Assembly: GCF_900445255.1 (NCBI RefSeq)
Contig: NZ_UAPU01000005.1
Location: 445,001 to 509,000, forward strand
Origin: Anaerobiospirillum thomasii
GTDB taxonomy: Bacteria; Pseudomonadota; Gammaproteobacteria; Enterobacterales; Succinivibrionaceae
Direction of reading: 5' to 3'
Length of the DNA: 64,000 nt
Shown: in pieces, positions 36,801 through 46,046 of the stretch
How the letters are laid out: each line of letters starts with the position of its first letter
How positions within the stretch are numbered: position 1 is the first letter of the stretch
Made by a program: the position numbers and the translations under genes
The notes under the pieces: model-generated
Told to the model about the DNA's origin: nothing
Seen by the model: only the letters and a program-made list of their open reading frames with translations
Databases searched by the model: none

Positions 36801-37840
36801 TACAAAGGCAGAATTTCAGTATCGCGCAGGGTTGCCTTCTTTAAAAAAGAGGCCATCTCCATAATGTCACGCTCACCTGGCAAAAACACAAGAATATCGC
36901 CGCGCCCCTGCTCCATAAGATAATCTACAGCCTTTAGCACACCATGCTTTAAATCAGTCTCCTCTAAAATCTCCTGACCGTCACTGTCCACCTCTTTTAA
37001 AAGCGGCATATACACAAGCTCCACCGGATAGGTGCGCCCTGAGACCTCAATTATAGGAGCATCGTCAAAGTGTTTTGAAAAGCGTTCAGGATCGATGGTG
37101 GCCGAGGTGATAATAAGCTTAAGCTCAGGTCTTTTTTTAAGAAGATTTTTTAAGTAGCCTAAAAGAAAATCAATATTTAAAGAGCGCTCATGGGCCTCGT
37201 CAATAATAATGCAGTCATAATTTAAAAGTAATCTATCACTTGCAGTCTCTGAGAGCAAAATACCGTCAGTCATGAGCTTTATATAGGAACTCTCAGAGGT
37301 CACATCGCTAAAACGGATCTTAAAGCCCACCGATCTGCCAAGATTTTCATGAAGCTCTGAGGCTATACGGGAGGCCACAGCACGGGCGGCAATTCGCCTT
37401 GGCTGTGTATGACCTATAAGACCTTTAATACCAAGGCCAGCCTCAAGGCACATCTTTGGAATCTGTGTGGTTTTACCAGAGCCAGTCTCACCTGCAATAA
37501 TCACCACCTGATGATTCATAATGGCACTTACAATTCTGTCGCGCTCGGCACACACTGGCAGTGACATATCATATTCAAGCTTTGGCAGATTTTCCTGTCT
37601 TGATTTAAGATCATCCACAGCCTGTGCCGACATTAAAGCCAGGTCGTTTTTCTTTTCCTCAAAAAGCTCTGGTTTAATATAGCAGAGATCGTACAAAGCC
37701 TTTTTTATAAGCCTGCGTTTTTGATAGCTGACTTTATCAAGAGTAGCGCTTATGGCTTTGTAAAAGTCTGCATCTACAATATTTACATTATCTTTTTTAT
37801 GTCTTTGAGATCTGTGTTTGTGCTCGTGCGTAACTGACAT
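33866..37840 (-). CDS. hrpA: ATP-dependent RNA helicase HrpA
   Basis: DEAH-box RNA helicase; in E. coli HrpA rescues stalled or collided ribosomes. 1,324 aa, near the E. coli length (1,300). Motifs: Walker A GETGSGKT at 117-124, DEAH at 214-217, SATID, ATNVAETSLT and QRKGRCGRV. A long C-terminal DUF3418 region is typical of HrpA. ATG start; no partner genes in the operon. All helicase motifs are intact. Confidence 0.96.
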   Translation of the reverse strand: MSVTHEHKHRSQRHKKDNVNIVDADFYKAISATLDKVSYQKRRLIKKALYDLCYIKPELFEEKKNDLALMSAQAVDDLKSRQENLPKLEYDMSLPVCAERDRIVSAIMNHQVVIIAGETGSGKTTQIPKMCLEAGLGIKGLIGHTQPRRIAARAVASRIASELHENLGRSVGFKIRFSDVTSESSYIKLMTDGILLSETASDRLLLNYDCIIIDEAHERSLNIDFLLGYLKNLLKKRPELKLIITSATIDPERFSKHFDDAPIIEVSGRTYPVELVYMPLLKEVDSDGQEILEETDLKHGVLKAVDYLMEQGRGDILVFLPGERDIMEMASFLKKATLRDTEILPLYARLATAEQNKIFTEHTGVRIVLATNVAETSLTVPSIKYVIDPGLARISRYSAKTKVQRLPVEPISQASANQRKGRCGRVSDGICIRLYSKEDFESRPLYTDPEILRTNLAAVILQMISLRLGDINEFPFIDAPTDRQISDGIRLLEELGAIKEASGNSTDKIELTATGSLLSKIPCDPRLARMLVEAGKYSSLNEALIIVSALAVMDPRERPIDKKEASDNYHKRFNDEKSDFISFLKLYSYLTSLQKTLSASAFKRQLKKEFISYLRVREWFDVHRQLKSTLQSLKFKFNEVEADYEAIHRAIIAGLLSHIGQLDIKGKSYTGARGIKFLLSRQSLDGKTPKWICACEISETSRLFARTVADINPLWLEQAGAHLIKKSYAQPHWSSKQGAVLAYVTISLYGLSIVQSRLCQYKDIDKKLCRELFIRDGLVAGDISLKYSFFKQNLELVDDVEYLEDKIRRRDLLVDASVMQDFYDKKLPDDIVTQRHFEKWWSKKSKEDAHYLDFKLENIVKDSFDKVREDLYPESFAYESFNFKLSYVFDIKDKRDGVSVHIPVTVLNQLKADIFTWQIPGLRQDLVASLIRSLPKRLRRSLIPAPDYARAFLESVPAYDGNLYTLAAKEFTRICGERISADDFDFTAIDNHLLMTFVVEDLKGRELGSSKDLEALQHKMQGASQEALKQAVKSHKPMAPSDNWVYGSIERHKKTQHGSLSIVSYPALSVKGSGVTLELYDNEMRATRHMWQGLVTLLTLSIKNPTSYLQSHLPNKAKLSMYYQPLGSVGELIDDLIKASVIKIIKDNGGLVYDEEGFNVLKEKVRGSLNDTALEMCSYVEQILYKAHELKRMLRGSFGFDVALCYADVQKQLDSLVYKGFISDTDPENLKNIPRYLQSAIERVSKVSRDVNRDLNYMRKLDAIADKYYGAMTRYAKDLIPDELKAVKWMIEELRVSYFAQQLGVKGPISDKRVINEIDRILSL

Positions 37841-37927
37841 AGTATATTCTTATGCTCTGTTATAAAAAAATGTGGCTACATTCTAACAAAATATTATAAG
37901 GCCACAACAGCGCCATCTTAATTCTTG

Positions 37928-37968
37928 TAAAAAAGGCAGTGTAGCACAGCCCACCGCCCTTTAATCTT
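37928..37968 (-). terminator. Possible terminator after the WYL regulator gene
   Basis: Minus strand AAAGGGCGGTG...CACTGCCTTTTTT: interrupted stem followed by six T. Confidence 0.5.
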
Positions 37969-37989
37969 AAAAAAATAGAATGTCAGTCT

Positions 37990-38958
37990 TTAACTCTCAT
38001 CCTCTTTGACCAATGTGGCACTAATGAGGCGGGCATTGCCAGGGCCAAAGCTGTTGATAAAGGATAAAACCTCTTTTTCAGACTGTGAGATAAGCTCAAG
38101 ATGCATGGTTTTATCATCAACAAAGGTGATTTTCTGCTTGTCTGCCCAGATTCTGTCACTGACAAAATCAATAATCTTTGGATCTTTAAACTCAATGATA
38201 TAAAGCTTTGGATCATCAATAGGCAGCCCCATGCCCTTAAGTTCAATCTTTGGTAGGCTCTCCACTCCGTCTCTGTGCCCCTTGCTCTCAACTGAGTGAA
38301 TTCTGTGCACTAAAAAGCAGATGGGATGGGTAAAACTATGCTGCTTTAAATCATAATAATGACCTAGTGTATACAAAGTATTGTTCATGGAGACAAGACG
38401 CACAGGCACATAATTGTATTCATTAAGCTCACGCTCACCCACCTTTTTATAGGTTATATTCAAAAGTGACTGCTTGCGCATGGCTCTTATAATGCTGTGT
38501 ATGGTCTGAAAATGAGGACCATAGTCTATATAGCCCTTTTTGATAATGCCAAAGTGCTCAACCTTGTCTATATTGTCCCTGTCAGCTATGGCTGTAAGCT
38601 GTATGGCCATTTCAAAGATGGATGAGGTCAGACGCTTTTTGATATGGCATGGCACATACTGAGAACTAAGATCGGTACAGATAGATAAAAAGCGCAGCTC
38701 CTGTGCATTGATATCAAGCTGCTCTGCCATATAGGAGGTTAATCTGTAATAGCGTTTGCCCTTTTCTATACCTGTCTCAAGATTGCCTTTAACCTCGCTT
38801 TCAATATCAGCCATCAGACGCAGTACAGTCTGTGATGAGCAGTTAAGGGTATGAGCCAGATCTGACAGAAAATGTTTTGAATCGTCAGCCAGTAAAATTC
38901 TAAACAGACGCAGAAGCTTTATGGTAGCTGTAGCGCCCTGATCTATTTTCTTGGGCAT
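37990..38958 (-). CDS. HTH/WYL-domain transcriptional regulator
   Basis: 322 aa. An N-terminal winged helix at about 10-75 (LLADDSKHFLSDLAHTLNCSSQTVLRLMADIE). The WYL domain is at about 145-215, with the typical INITYKK...NEYNYVPVRLVSMNNTLYTLGHYYDLKQ. A C-terminal WCX-like extension has FGPGNARLISATL. WYL domains sense ligands, often nucleic acid related, in stress and defence control. Here it stands alone and divergent from the 4-hydroxybutyrate dehydrogenase gene, which is its most likely target by position (inference). Confidence 0.85.
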   Translation of the reverse strand: MPKKIDQGATATIKLLRLFRILLADDSKHFLSDLAHTLNCSSQTVLRLMADIESEVKGNLETGIEKGKRYYRLTSYMAEQLDINAQELRFLSICTDLSSQYVPCHIKKRLTSSIFEMAIQLTAIADRDNIDKVEHFGIIKKGYIDYGPHFQTIHSIIRAMRKQSLLNITYKKVGERELNEYNYVPVRLVSMNNTLYTLGHYYDLKQHSFTHPICFLVHRIHSVESKGHRDGVESLPKIELKGMGLPIDDPKLYIIEFKDPKIIDFVSDRIWADKQKITFVDDKTMHLELISQSEKEVLSFINSFGPGNARLISATLVKEDES

Positions 38959-39203
38959 AATATGTCTTTTAAAATTAACCTGTTGTAAAACTTGAATTTA
39001 TTATATAAAAAATCTGATTTTTTAAGCCCTGTCTGACAGCTTTTTTTCCTGAATTTTTAAAATAGTGTTTCAAATTTAGAGATTGATCTAAATTTGAAAT
39101 AAAAATATGGCTATTTTTTTACTTTTTATAAACTGCTGTAACTTTTTAGTTTATAGTCTTATTAACATAATGAGGCCTTATTTAGGCCAAAGGAGTCATT
39201 AGG

Positions 39204-40325
39204 ATGAGTATAAGAAAAGCCTTTAGATCAAAGACAGAGATTGTAAGTTTAAAGACCATGTCGGAAACTTTAAGCTTTGTCAGAGTGCAAAGTGATGATC
39301 TTATACTTACAACTAAAAATATATACGACATATTTTTACAAAGTTCTCTTAAGAATAACAAGATCCTCTTTAGAGAAGACTATGGCACAGGTCAGATTCT
39401 AGATACAACTGTAGATAAGATAGCCAAAGATGCAGGTGCCAGCTATAAAAGAGTTATAGGTATAGGCCCTGGCTCTGTCATGGAGCTTGCCAAGCTTTTA
39501 AGTCTTGAGAAATTCTCACCTTTTGCAGATATCTATCATCAGCGTTTTGCTTTAAAAAAGATACGTGACCTTATTTTAATACCATCAACTCCTGGGACTG
39601 GTACCGAGGTTACCCCTTATTGTGCTGTGGTAATGAGCTCTCTTGGAGTGCAGACTGTTTTAAATGATGACTGTCTGTATGCCGATTATGCTCTGTTATG
39701 CCCTGAGCTTTTAGAGGATCTGCCCTTTAAAGCCATGGCCTCAAGCTCCTTTGACTCTTTTGTCCATGCCTTTGAGTCCTATCTGTCACCACTTGCCACA
39801 CCTTTTTCCAAGACCATGTCCCTAAAGGCCATGGAGATAATTATAAAAGCCTGGAGCAGCATAGCCTGCAATGGCGCCGGGGCTTTGAATGACAATATAG
39901 CCCTGTTACAGCAGGCAGGCACCATGGCAGGTATTGGCTATGCCAATGCAGGCTGTGCGGCCATTCATGCCACTGCCTATCCACTTGCTGTCAGACTGTC
40001 ACTCTCACATGGAGAGTCAAACTATATAACCTTCTTTGAGATTGTAAAAATCTATAAGGAGAAAAAGGCTATTGGCAGTCTTGATGATATTGAGTGCATG
40101 GCCTGTGAGATCCTTGACTGTAAAAAGGATGAGAGCTTTGCCTATCTTGAAAGGCTGTGCAACAACATACTAAGCCGCAAAAAATTAAGCGCTCTTGGCA
40201 TGAAGGAAAATCAGATCCTTGAGTTTACGGATATGGTAATGACAAGACAGCATATGTTAATAGCCAACGGTTATGTGCAGCTCTCACCAGGTGAAATTGC
40301 CGACGTCTATAAAAATTTGTTCTAA
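39204..40325 (+). CDS. Iron-containing alcohol dehydrogenase, 4-hydroxybutyrate dehydrogenase-like
   Basis: 373 aa, group III metal-dependent dehydrogenase interconverting succinate semialdehyde and 4-hydroxybutyrate in its best-known relatives (Clostridium 4hbD type). Segments: GPGSVMELAKLLSL, LILIPSTPGTGTEVTPY, SSSFDSFVHAFESYLSP, NAGCAAIHATAYPLA and SLSHGESNYI. The Asp and His residues that bind the metal are all in place. The nucleotide loop reads GPGS instead of GGGS. The divergent WYL gene is the only neighbour. Exact substrate is by resemblance. Confidence 0.82.
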   Translation: MSIRKAFRSKTEIVSLKTMSETLSFVRVQSDDLILTTKNIYDIFLQSSLKNNKILFREDYGTGQILDTTVDKIAKDAGASYKRVIGIGPGSVMELAKLLSLEKFSPFADIYHQRFALKKIRDLILIPSTPGTGTEVTPYCAVVMSSLGVQTVLNDDCLYADYALLCPELLEDLPFKAMASSSFDSFVHAFESYLSPLATPFSKTMSLKAMEIIIKAWSSIACNGAGALNDNIALLQQAGTMAGIGYANAGCAAIHATAYPLAVRLSLSHGESNYITFFEIVKIYKEKKAIGSLDDIECMACEILDCKKDESFAYLERLCNNILSRKKLSALGMKENQILEFTDMVMTRQHMLIANGYVQLSPGEIADVYKNLF

Positions 40326-41160
40326 AGTATAAATTATATAAAAAAGCTATATGCAAAGTCCCTAATAAGATGTCATATGGCCCATTTTTTAAACTCATCG
40401 CGCATCACTGTTGGCTCTTTACTAATATATTACTACCTAAAATCCCATAATTAAAGCTACAAGAAGACTGGACGCTTTGTACTCTAACCTGCGCCTTTTT
40501 AATTAAAATGTTCTATCTAGACTCTAGATTTGCCAAGTAATGTATTAATTTGAGTTTGACAGCCTTTTCCTTTAGCTTTAAAGTATTGTGCTATAACGTG
40601 ATCTGACCTTACGCTGATTAATTTTTTTACTATCAGCAACTGCTCTTTATTTGCGTTTTAAAAGCTTACCATCAATATAGACATTTTCTTTATTTATTAA
40701 TTATTTGCTAGGCTCTGGAATATCATCTCCTTTGGCATTTATACCATCAGCATTAAACCATGGCTAAGACTGTTTTTTGTTTTCTATCAGTGCTTTTTCA
40801 TTGATATAATGCAATAAGATTTATATCTTTTTACCTATGTTCTAAAGTCTCCACAGCTCTTTAGGTATTGCCTTTTTTGTGCATACACTAAAAAGGCAGA
40901 TCTTAGGGAAGACAAATATCAACTTCTTCATGTCTGCCACCTGATAACATTATCTCCTAGAAGGGCAGTAAATACTGCAATCTCATATATATAACTATAA
41001 AAGATCTGATAATTACATACTATACAACATATATGAGATTTATTGTAATAAAAAACCGCAGACTTAAATTTAAATATAAGCCTCCTTTAGTATTGTTTTG
41101 CCTCTTTTAGTGTTGAGATAAAATTTTGAGTTTCCAAAAAGTAATTTGGATATGCTTTTT
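40326..41160. other. Gene-poor stretch, possible decayed minus-strand gene
   Basis: About 830 bp. On minus, between about 40770 and 40570, a broken frame reads PWFNADGINAKGDDIPEPSK, stop, LINKENVYIDGKLLKRK, stop, RAVADSKK. This suggests a coding remnant that I cannot name. The rest is AT-rich with no gene. No terminator was found for the dehydrogenase gene. Confidence 0.35.
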
Positions 41161-42150
41161 TCATATCTTTACATTTTGGGCACTTAATAACAATAAAGAT
41201 TTATTTTCATCATCTCTGCTCGTATATTCTTTTGCAGTGTATAAAGTTTCAGCTTCATCTAATGATTTTTTATTAAATGGAGAAATTTTTATTACACTAT
41301 GATTATCGTTTATGACAGTCAGATCTAAAACAAAATAATATGCATCCTTACTAATTTTTATACTCTCTTCGATATCTCTTGAGGATTTAGCAATAATGTC
41401 TAATTTATGAGTAATTTTTAATTTTTCATCTAATTCATTTATATGCTCTACAAGAAATTTTTTATCATAATCTTTTAAGGACTCTAAAACATTACAATTC
41501 TCTTTTATAGCAAAAAGAGCACTGGCATATCTAAAAAATTCTTTAACCTCATGCTCGCCATGACCTGATTTATATGAAACCCTGTCAACCATACCGAGAG
41601 TCTCTACTGCAGTAGCCCAGTAATGCTGCAAGAGCGTGCGTATCTGAATTTCAAGTCTAAAGCCTTTATATAACTCATTTGATTTAGAGCCATTATATTT
41701 TACAACCTGATGAAGACTTCTATAACCATCTTCTTTAGGTTTTTCTATGTAATCATGAGGAGGAACAATAAGATCAAAACTAGAGCGCTTTGAAGATGTA
41801 AGGAGTTTATTGATTTGATAAACATCATTTATATTTTTAGCAATTATTCTAATACCACCCACATCCTGCATCCGCGACATACGCATAGAAGGAATACGCT
41901 GTATTTTAGAGATAATAGATGGCATGCGTTTTAAACGCTGAACAATAATTACTTTACTATAATCTGTTTTATTTAATTTTCTTCTAATGTAGACTTGTAG
42001 TGCATTAAGAGGCATAGCATGAAGCTTACGCCACTGCTTAATAATTTCAAAATTCTCAGGTAAGGCTTTATTTCCCTGGGCCTTTATTTTATTACCAGCA
42101 TTATCAATTGCTGTATTACTTATTAATCGAGAAAATATAATTATACTCAC
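41161..42150 (-). CDS. Stand-alone RelA/SpoT-domain (p)ppGpp synthetase-like protein
   Basis: 329 aa starting at GTG (weak ribosome site). A synthetase domain spans about 45-200: RMSRMQDVGGIRII (Asp96 of the DxxGxR motif), DYIEKPKEDGYRSLH at 133-147, EIQIRTLLQHYWATAVE at 167-183. There is no HD hydrolase domain and no TGS or ACT domain. A C-terminal ~120-residue helical and beta extension (YFVLDLTVINDNHSVIKISPF) is not part of the short SAS enzymes. It may make alarmones, or be a toxic or defence-type synthetase. No antitoxin-like gene adjoins it. Confidence 0.8.
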   Translation of the reverse strand: MSIIIFSRLISNTAIDNAGNKIKAQGNKALPENFEIIKQWRKLHAMPLNALQVYIRRKLNKTDYSKVIIVQRLKRMPSIISKIQRIPSMRMSRMQDVGGIRIIAKNINDVYQINKLLTSSKRSSFDLIVPPHDYIEKPKEDGYRSLHQVVKYNGSKSNELYKGFRLEIQIRTLLQHYWATAVETLGMVDRVSYKSGHGEHEVKEFFRYASALFAIKENCNVLESLKDYDKKFLVEHINELDEKLKITHKLDIIAKSSRDIEESIKISKDAYYFVLDLTVINDNHSVIKISPFNKKSLDEAETLYTAKEYTSRDDENKSLLLLSAQNVKI

Positions 42151-42930
42151 CTAAAATAGCAAATAGTTTTATAAGAAAAATTAATATAGCTATAACCAAC
42201 AGTTTTATGATTAAACTTAGAAATTAAAACTGATCATTTACTATTACAATCACTTTAGATTTAATTTTTTTATAAAAGATCTTTATAAATTGTAGCTACA
42301 TTGTTCATGTCAAACCACAAAGCTTGTTTATTCAATATCTATAATTATAGATTGGCGGGTTTAAAAAGCAATCCTTTTAATAAAGCTATTATCCCACACT
42401 ATTCCATCAGCATCTTATAAAAGCACCTGACATTTGCGCCTCTGACAATGCTCAGGTAAAAAACTTTAAAAGAGCTCAAATACATGTATAGGTAAGCTGC
42501 TACAGTATAGTCTTTAGGGCTTGAATCTGAGCCTTGGCTTGGGATTTTAAGATTAAAGGAAGGATTATCTAGCCTAGAGTGGGCTGGGGTTGCCCCCAGC
42601 TGCACAGATAGAATCTGTGACTCACTCTCTCTCCTGATTGGCTCATTGGCCTTTCATTCTCTAAATATGTTATCGTCAGTTTATATTGTTTCTTTAAAAC
42701 TTTTTGCATATTTTTTCCAGATTTTTTAAGGCTCCTGTTTCTGATCCACCCCTGTGCTCTGCGATATTTACGCCCCATTTTGTAACAAATGAAAATATAC
42801 AAACACAGCTACTTTAAAAATTTTATTATTGTGTATAAATATTTAGCATAAATAGCATTTGAAATTTTTAAGTTTTTGTATATAAAATATACCTTTAAAT
42901 ATTTTCAAATGTTATAAAGGAATTTAATTT
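42151..42930. other. Spacer upstream of glmS with a compact structured segment
   Basis: 780 bp. Two minus ORFs (68 and 77 aa) overlap here without ribosome sites. At 42578-42626 two adjacent hairpins (GCTGGGG-ttg-CCCCCAG and CACAGAT-aga-ATCTGTG) sit inside a short GAGT/ACTC closing helix. The rest is AT-rich. AAAGGAA lies before the glmS ATG. Confidence 0.45.
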
Positions 42931-44754
42931 ATGTGTGGAATTATTGGTGCCTGCGCCACAGATGATATAATGGACAGCCTACTTTATGGCCTTAATGCTC
43001 TTGAATACAGAGGCTATGACTCAGCAGGACTGTCCATTTTTTCTGCCAACACTATAAAAACCTATAAAAGTGTAGGCAAAGTCAAAGCCCTTGAGGATCA
43101 GTGTAAAAGCTTATCTTTACAATCAAATACAGGCATAGCCCACACCCGCTGGGCCACCCATGGCACAGCCACTATCAACAATGCCCATCCGCATAATTCA
43201 CAGCAGTATTCTCTGGTACACAACGGTATTATAGAAAACTACAAAGAGCTAAAGAGCACACTTGGCGATACTAGCTTTTACTCGCAGACTGACAGCGAGG
43301 TTTTAGTTAAATATATTCAATCTCAAAAAAGCCCTGCAAACACCACATTAGAGGCTTTAAGGCAGGCACTGTCACAGGTTAAAGGCTCTTATGCCATATG
43401 TATGCTTGACAATGAGGATCCTGGCCATATCTATGCAGCCTGCAATGGCTCGCCTCTTATTTTAGGTATAGGCTCTTTGGGTATGTATATAGCCTCAGAT
43501 ATCAGCGCCCTTTTACGCACATGTTCGCGCTTTGTCTATCTGCAAGATGGTGATCTTGCACTTATTAATAACAGTGGCTATGAGATTTTCAATCTTAAGG
43601 GACATAAGGTTGAGCGTAGCGAGGTTAAATCAGATCTAAGTCAAAGTGCCATAGATAAAGGCAGATTTGAGCACTTTTTGCTAAAGGAGATCTATGAGCA
43701 GCCTCAATGCGTTACAGATACCATAGCTTATGCCTTTGAGCATGAGCAAGAAGGTATAGAGTCAAAAAGATCCTTACAGGATTTATATAAAGATAAGATT
43801 GATAGAATTACGCTTGTAGGCTGCGGCACTTCCTATCATGCAGCTCTGTGTGGCAAATATTTTTTTGAAAAATACCTCAAAATCCCCTGCAGCGTGGAGA
43901 TTGCCTCTGAATTTCGCTACAAAGAGCCCCTTGTAGAGCCCAATACGCTCTTTTTGTGTATATCACAGTCAGGAGAGACTGCAGATACCCTTGAGGCGCT
44001 TAAACTTGCCAGAACCCTGTCTTATACAAGCACACTGTGTATATGCAATGTAGCCTCGTCATCTATGGTACGTGAGTGTGACTATGCCTTTATTACACGT
44101 GCCGGTAAAGAGGTAGCAGTTGCCTCCACCAAAGCCTTTGCAGCACAGCTTACAGCTCTTATGCTTATTACCTATAATCTTTTAAAAAACAAAGACACAA
44201 AATTTAAGGATGAGGCTCAGTCTATACTTAAGAACATAAAAGCTCTACCTGATCTAATACAAAGTGCTTTAAATAACAATGAAACTATTAAAAGCCTGGC
44301 CAGCAATTTTACTCACTGCACTGATATTATGTATTTAGGCCGCTCTTTGATGCTGCCTATTGCCCTTGAAGGGGCGCTCAAGCTTACAGAGATAAGCTAT
44401 ATACATGCACAGGGTCTGCCGGCAGGTGAGCTCAAGCATGGACCTCTTGCGCTTATTGACAACTCATTGCCTGTGGTAATGATTGCACCTGACAATAGCC
44501 TTTTAGATAAAATAAAATGCTCTATTGAGGAGATTAAGGCCCGCGGCGGGCAGATCTATGTCTTTGCAGCACACAGTGCCTTAATTGACAGTGATGAACA
44601 GGTAACTGTTATAAAAGCCCATTCTGACAATGAATTTTCTGACTGCATGATCTTTACCTTAATGCTGCAGCTTTTAGCCTATCATGTAGCTCTTTTAAAA
44701 GGCTGCAATGTGGACAGACCGCGCAATCTGGCCAAATCTGTAACTGTAGAGTAG
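42931..44754 (+). CDS. glmS: Glutamine-fructose-6-phosphate aminotransferase GlmS
   Basis: Makes glucosamine-6-phosphate from fructose-6-phosphate and glutamine, the first step towards UDP-GlcNAc for peptidoglycan and lipid A. 607 aa. Cys2 is the glutaminase nucleophile (MCGIIGA), with RGYDSAG and THGTATINNAHPH in the N-terminal domain. Two SIS domains: LVGCGTSYHAAL...SQSGETADTLEAL and LGRSLMLPIALEGALKLTE. The C-terminus DRPRNLAKSVTVE is the classic ending. ATG with AAAGGAA upstream and a strong terminator. glmU is not adjacent. Confidence 0.97.
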   Translation: MCGIIGACATDDIMDSLLYGLNALEYRGYDSAGLSIFSANTIKTYKSVGKVKALEDQCKSLSLQSNTGIAHTRWATHGTATINNAHPHNSQQYSLVHNGIIENYKELKSTLGDTSFYSQTDSEVLVKYIQSQKSPANTTLEALRQALSQVKGSYAICMLDNEDPGHIYAACNGSPLILGIGSLGMYIASDISALLRTCSRFVYLQDGDLALINNSGYEIFNLKGHKVERSEVKSDLSQSAIDKGRFEHFLLKEIYEQPQCVTDTIAYAFEHEQEGIESKRSLQDLYKDKIDRITLVGCGTSYHAALCGKYFFEKYLKIPCSVEIASEFRYKEPLVEPNTLFLCISQSGETADTLEALKLARTLSYTSTLCICNVASSSMVRECDYAFITRAGKEVAVASTKAFAAQLTALMLITYNLLKNKDTKFKDEAQSILKNIKALPDLIQSALNNNETIKSLASNFTHCTDIMYLGRSLMLPIALEGALKLTEISYIHAQGLPAGELKHGPLALIDNSLPVVMIAPDNSLLDKIKCSIEEIKARGGQIYVFAAHSALIDSDEQVTVIKAHSDNEFSDCMIFTLMLQLLAYHVALLKGCNVDRPRNLAKSVTVE

Positions 44755-44765
44755 CTAACTGTATG

Positions 44766-44799
44766 TAAAAAAGGTACCTTCTTAAGGTACCTTTTTTAC
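44766..44799. terminator. Bidirectional terminator glmS / JetD-like gene
   Basis: AAAAAAGGTACCTT-ctt-AAGGTACCTTTTTT between two convergent genes; T runs on both strands. Confidence 0.88.
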
Positions 44800-44834
44800 A
44801 TCTGTTGCAAAGCTTGTGCTATAAGAGCTAAAAG

Positions 44835-46046
44835 CTAGTCTTCAACCTGCTCTGTATTGTTGACAAAAGCTGCATTGACACCAAGGGCCTTGTGAATAAT
44901 CTCAAGCGGCATGCACTCCTGATCAAGTCTTACATTCTCGCCATAATAATTCTCAAGCAGTCTTCTGCATACTAAGGCTTCATCAGCCTTGAGAGCTGCC
45001 GGTATGGTATCAATCATGACATCATTGTCAAATGACCATAAGTCCCTGTTTTCAAGCAGGGTCTGCTCATCCATAAGCAGTGACTCAATCTTTGGCATAT
45101 GTATGCGCATATTGTGCAGCTGAACAAATGATCTTATATCAATACTGCCTATAAACTGCCCCTTGGCATTGGTAATCCATGGCACATGGCACAGCTCGGA
45201 GAGTGAATTGGTTGGAGGAATAACCACTACAGCACCTGCAATATCATTTAAAGATAAGGCAGTTGAGAGATTATCCATAAATATTACACGATGCGGCTTG
45301 ATCTCAAGACGCTTTAGCTCCTCAATACTTGAGGCGAAAAACTTCATGCCGCCGACTTTAGAGCGCAGTACATGATCAAGTATGCAGATACGCACGGTAA
45401 ATGGCGGTGGAATAAGGCCTAACTGCAGTATATCCTTTCTGTGCGGTTCAAGACCGAGCTTATCTCTTAAAAAGTCTAAGAGCAGATGACGGTTTATCTC
45501 AAACCAGCGTGTATCCACACCGCGCACCGGAACCTGACGGATTAAGGCACCTTTTTTGTTGTAGTTTTCACAGTTCCACTTGGCAACCTGTACAAAACGG
45601 TAAAAATCATTTTCCTCAAGATTTGAGATAGAGGAGATTACATCAAGAGCGCTGTCTATATAATCTGGCAGCTCAGAGGCAATAATAGCCAGTCTTTCTT
45701 TGGCTGATCTGTATTCAACCAGATGACCTGCCCAGGTGGCTATATCTTCAGGGGTGTCAAAAACCAGATGTACCGGAACCTCTACCTTGCCAATCTCTGA
45801 AATGGTTTTTTCATGGAAAGCCACATGGCCTGAGGTAACAGGATTATGCCAGTCCTCACAGAACTTTAAAAACTCATCTTTAACTTTAAGGGCCTCATCA
45901 TCAGTTTTAGGTGTTCCAAGGAACAGATGCACAGGAAATGATGATGGTATGGCTTTTTTGTCCTTGATAAGTTCAGACAGCCAGCTTATGACATTGGTGC
46001 GATAAAAGGCGTTAATCTCAGTACGTATTCCGTTGCGGTTTTTCAC
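44835..46046 (-). CDS. Orphan JetD/MksG-like protein (DUF3322-DUF2220)
   Basis: 403 aa. The layout matches JetD of Wadjet and MksG of MksBEFG systems. A DUF3322-like N-terminal half starts with RTEINAFYRTNVISWLSEL and has FPVHLFLGTP. The hallmark GALIRQVPVRGVDTRWFEINR is at about 167-187, followed by a DUF2220 toprim-like half: VIFMDN at 254-259, FIGSIDIRSFVQLHNMR and LLMDEQTLL at 323-331. In canonical JetD the middle motifs read like VxxEN and YWGDIDxxG; here they are MDN and IGSID, so the metal-binding acids are partly altered. No jetABC or mksBEF genes lie nearby. GTG start with AAGGAG. Function unknown. Confidence 0.75.
   Translation of the reverse strand: MKNRNGIRTEINAFYRTNVISWLSELIKDKKAIPSSFPVHLFLGTPKTDDEALKVKDEFLKFCEDWHNPVTSGHVAFHEKTISEIGKVEVPVHLVFDTPEDIATWAGHLVEYRSAKERLAIIASELPDYIDSALDVISSISNLEENDFYRFVQVAKWNCENYNKKGALIRQVPVRGVDTRWFEINRHLLLDFLRDKLGLEPHRKDILQLGLIPPPFTVRICILDHVLRSKVGGMKFFASSIEELKRLEIKPHRVIFMDNLSTALSLNDIAGAVVVIPPTNSLSELCHVPWITNAKGQFIGSIDIRSFVQLHNMRIHMPKIESLLMDEQTLLENRDLWSFDNDVMIDTIPAALKADEALVCRRLLENYYGENVRLDQECMPLEIIHKALGVNAAFVNNTEQVED

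Noticed and set aside
42399-42802. Two overlapping minus ORFs of 68 and 77 aa upstream of glmS
   Set aside because: No ribosome sites, no recognisable family, and they overlap the two-hairpin segment.
44835-46046. A complete Wadjet system around the JetD-like gene
   Set aside because: Neighbours are glmS and tadA; no SMC, kleisin or JetB-type gene is present.
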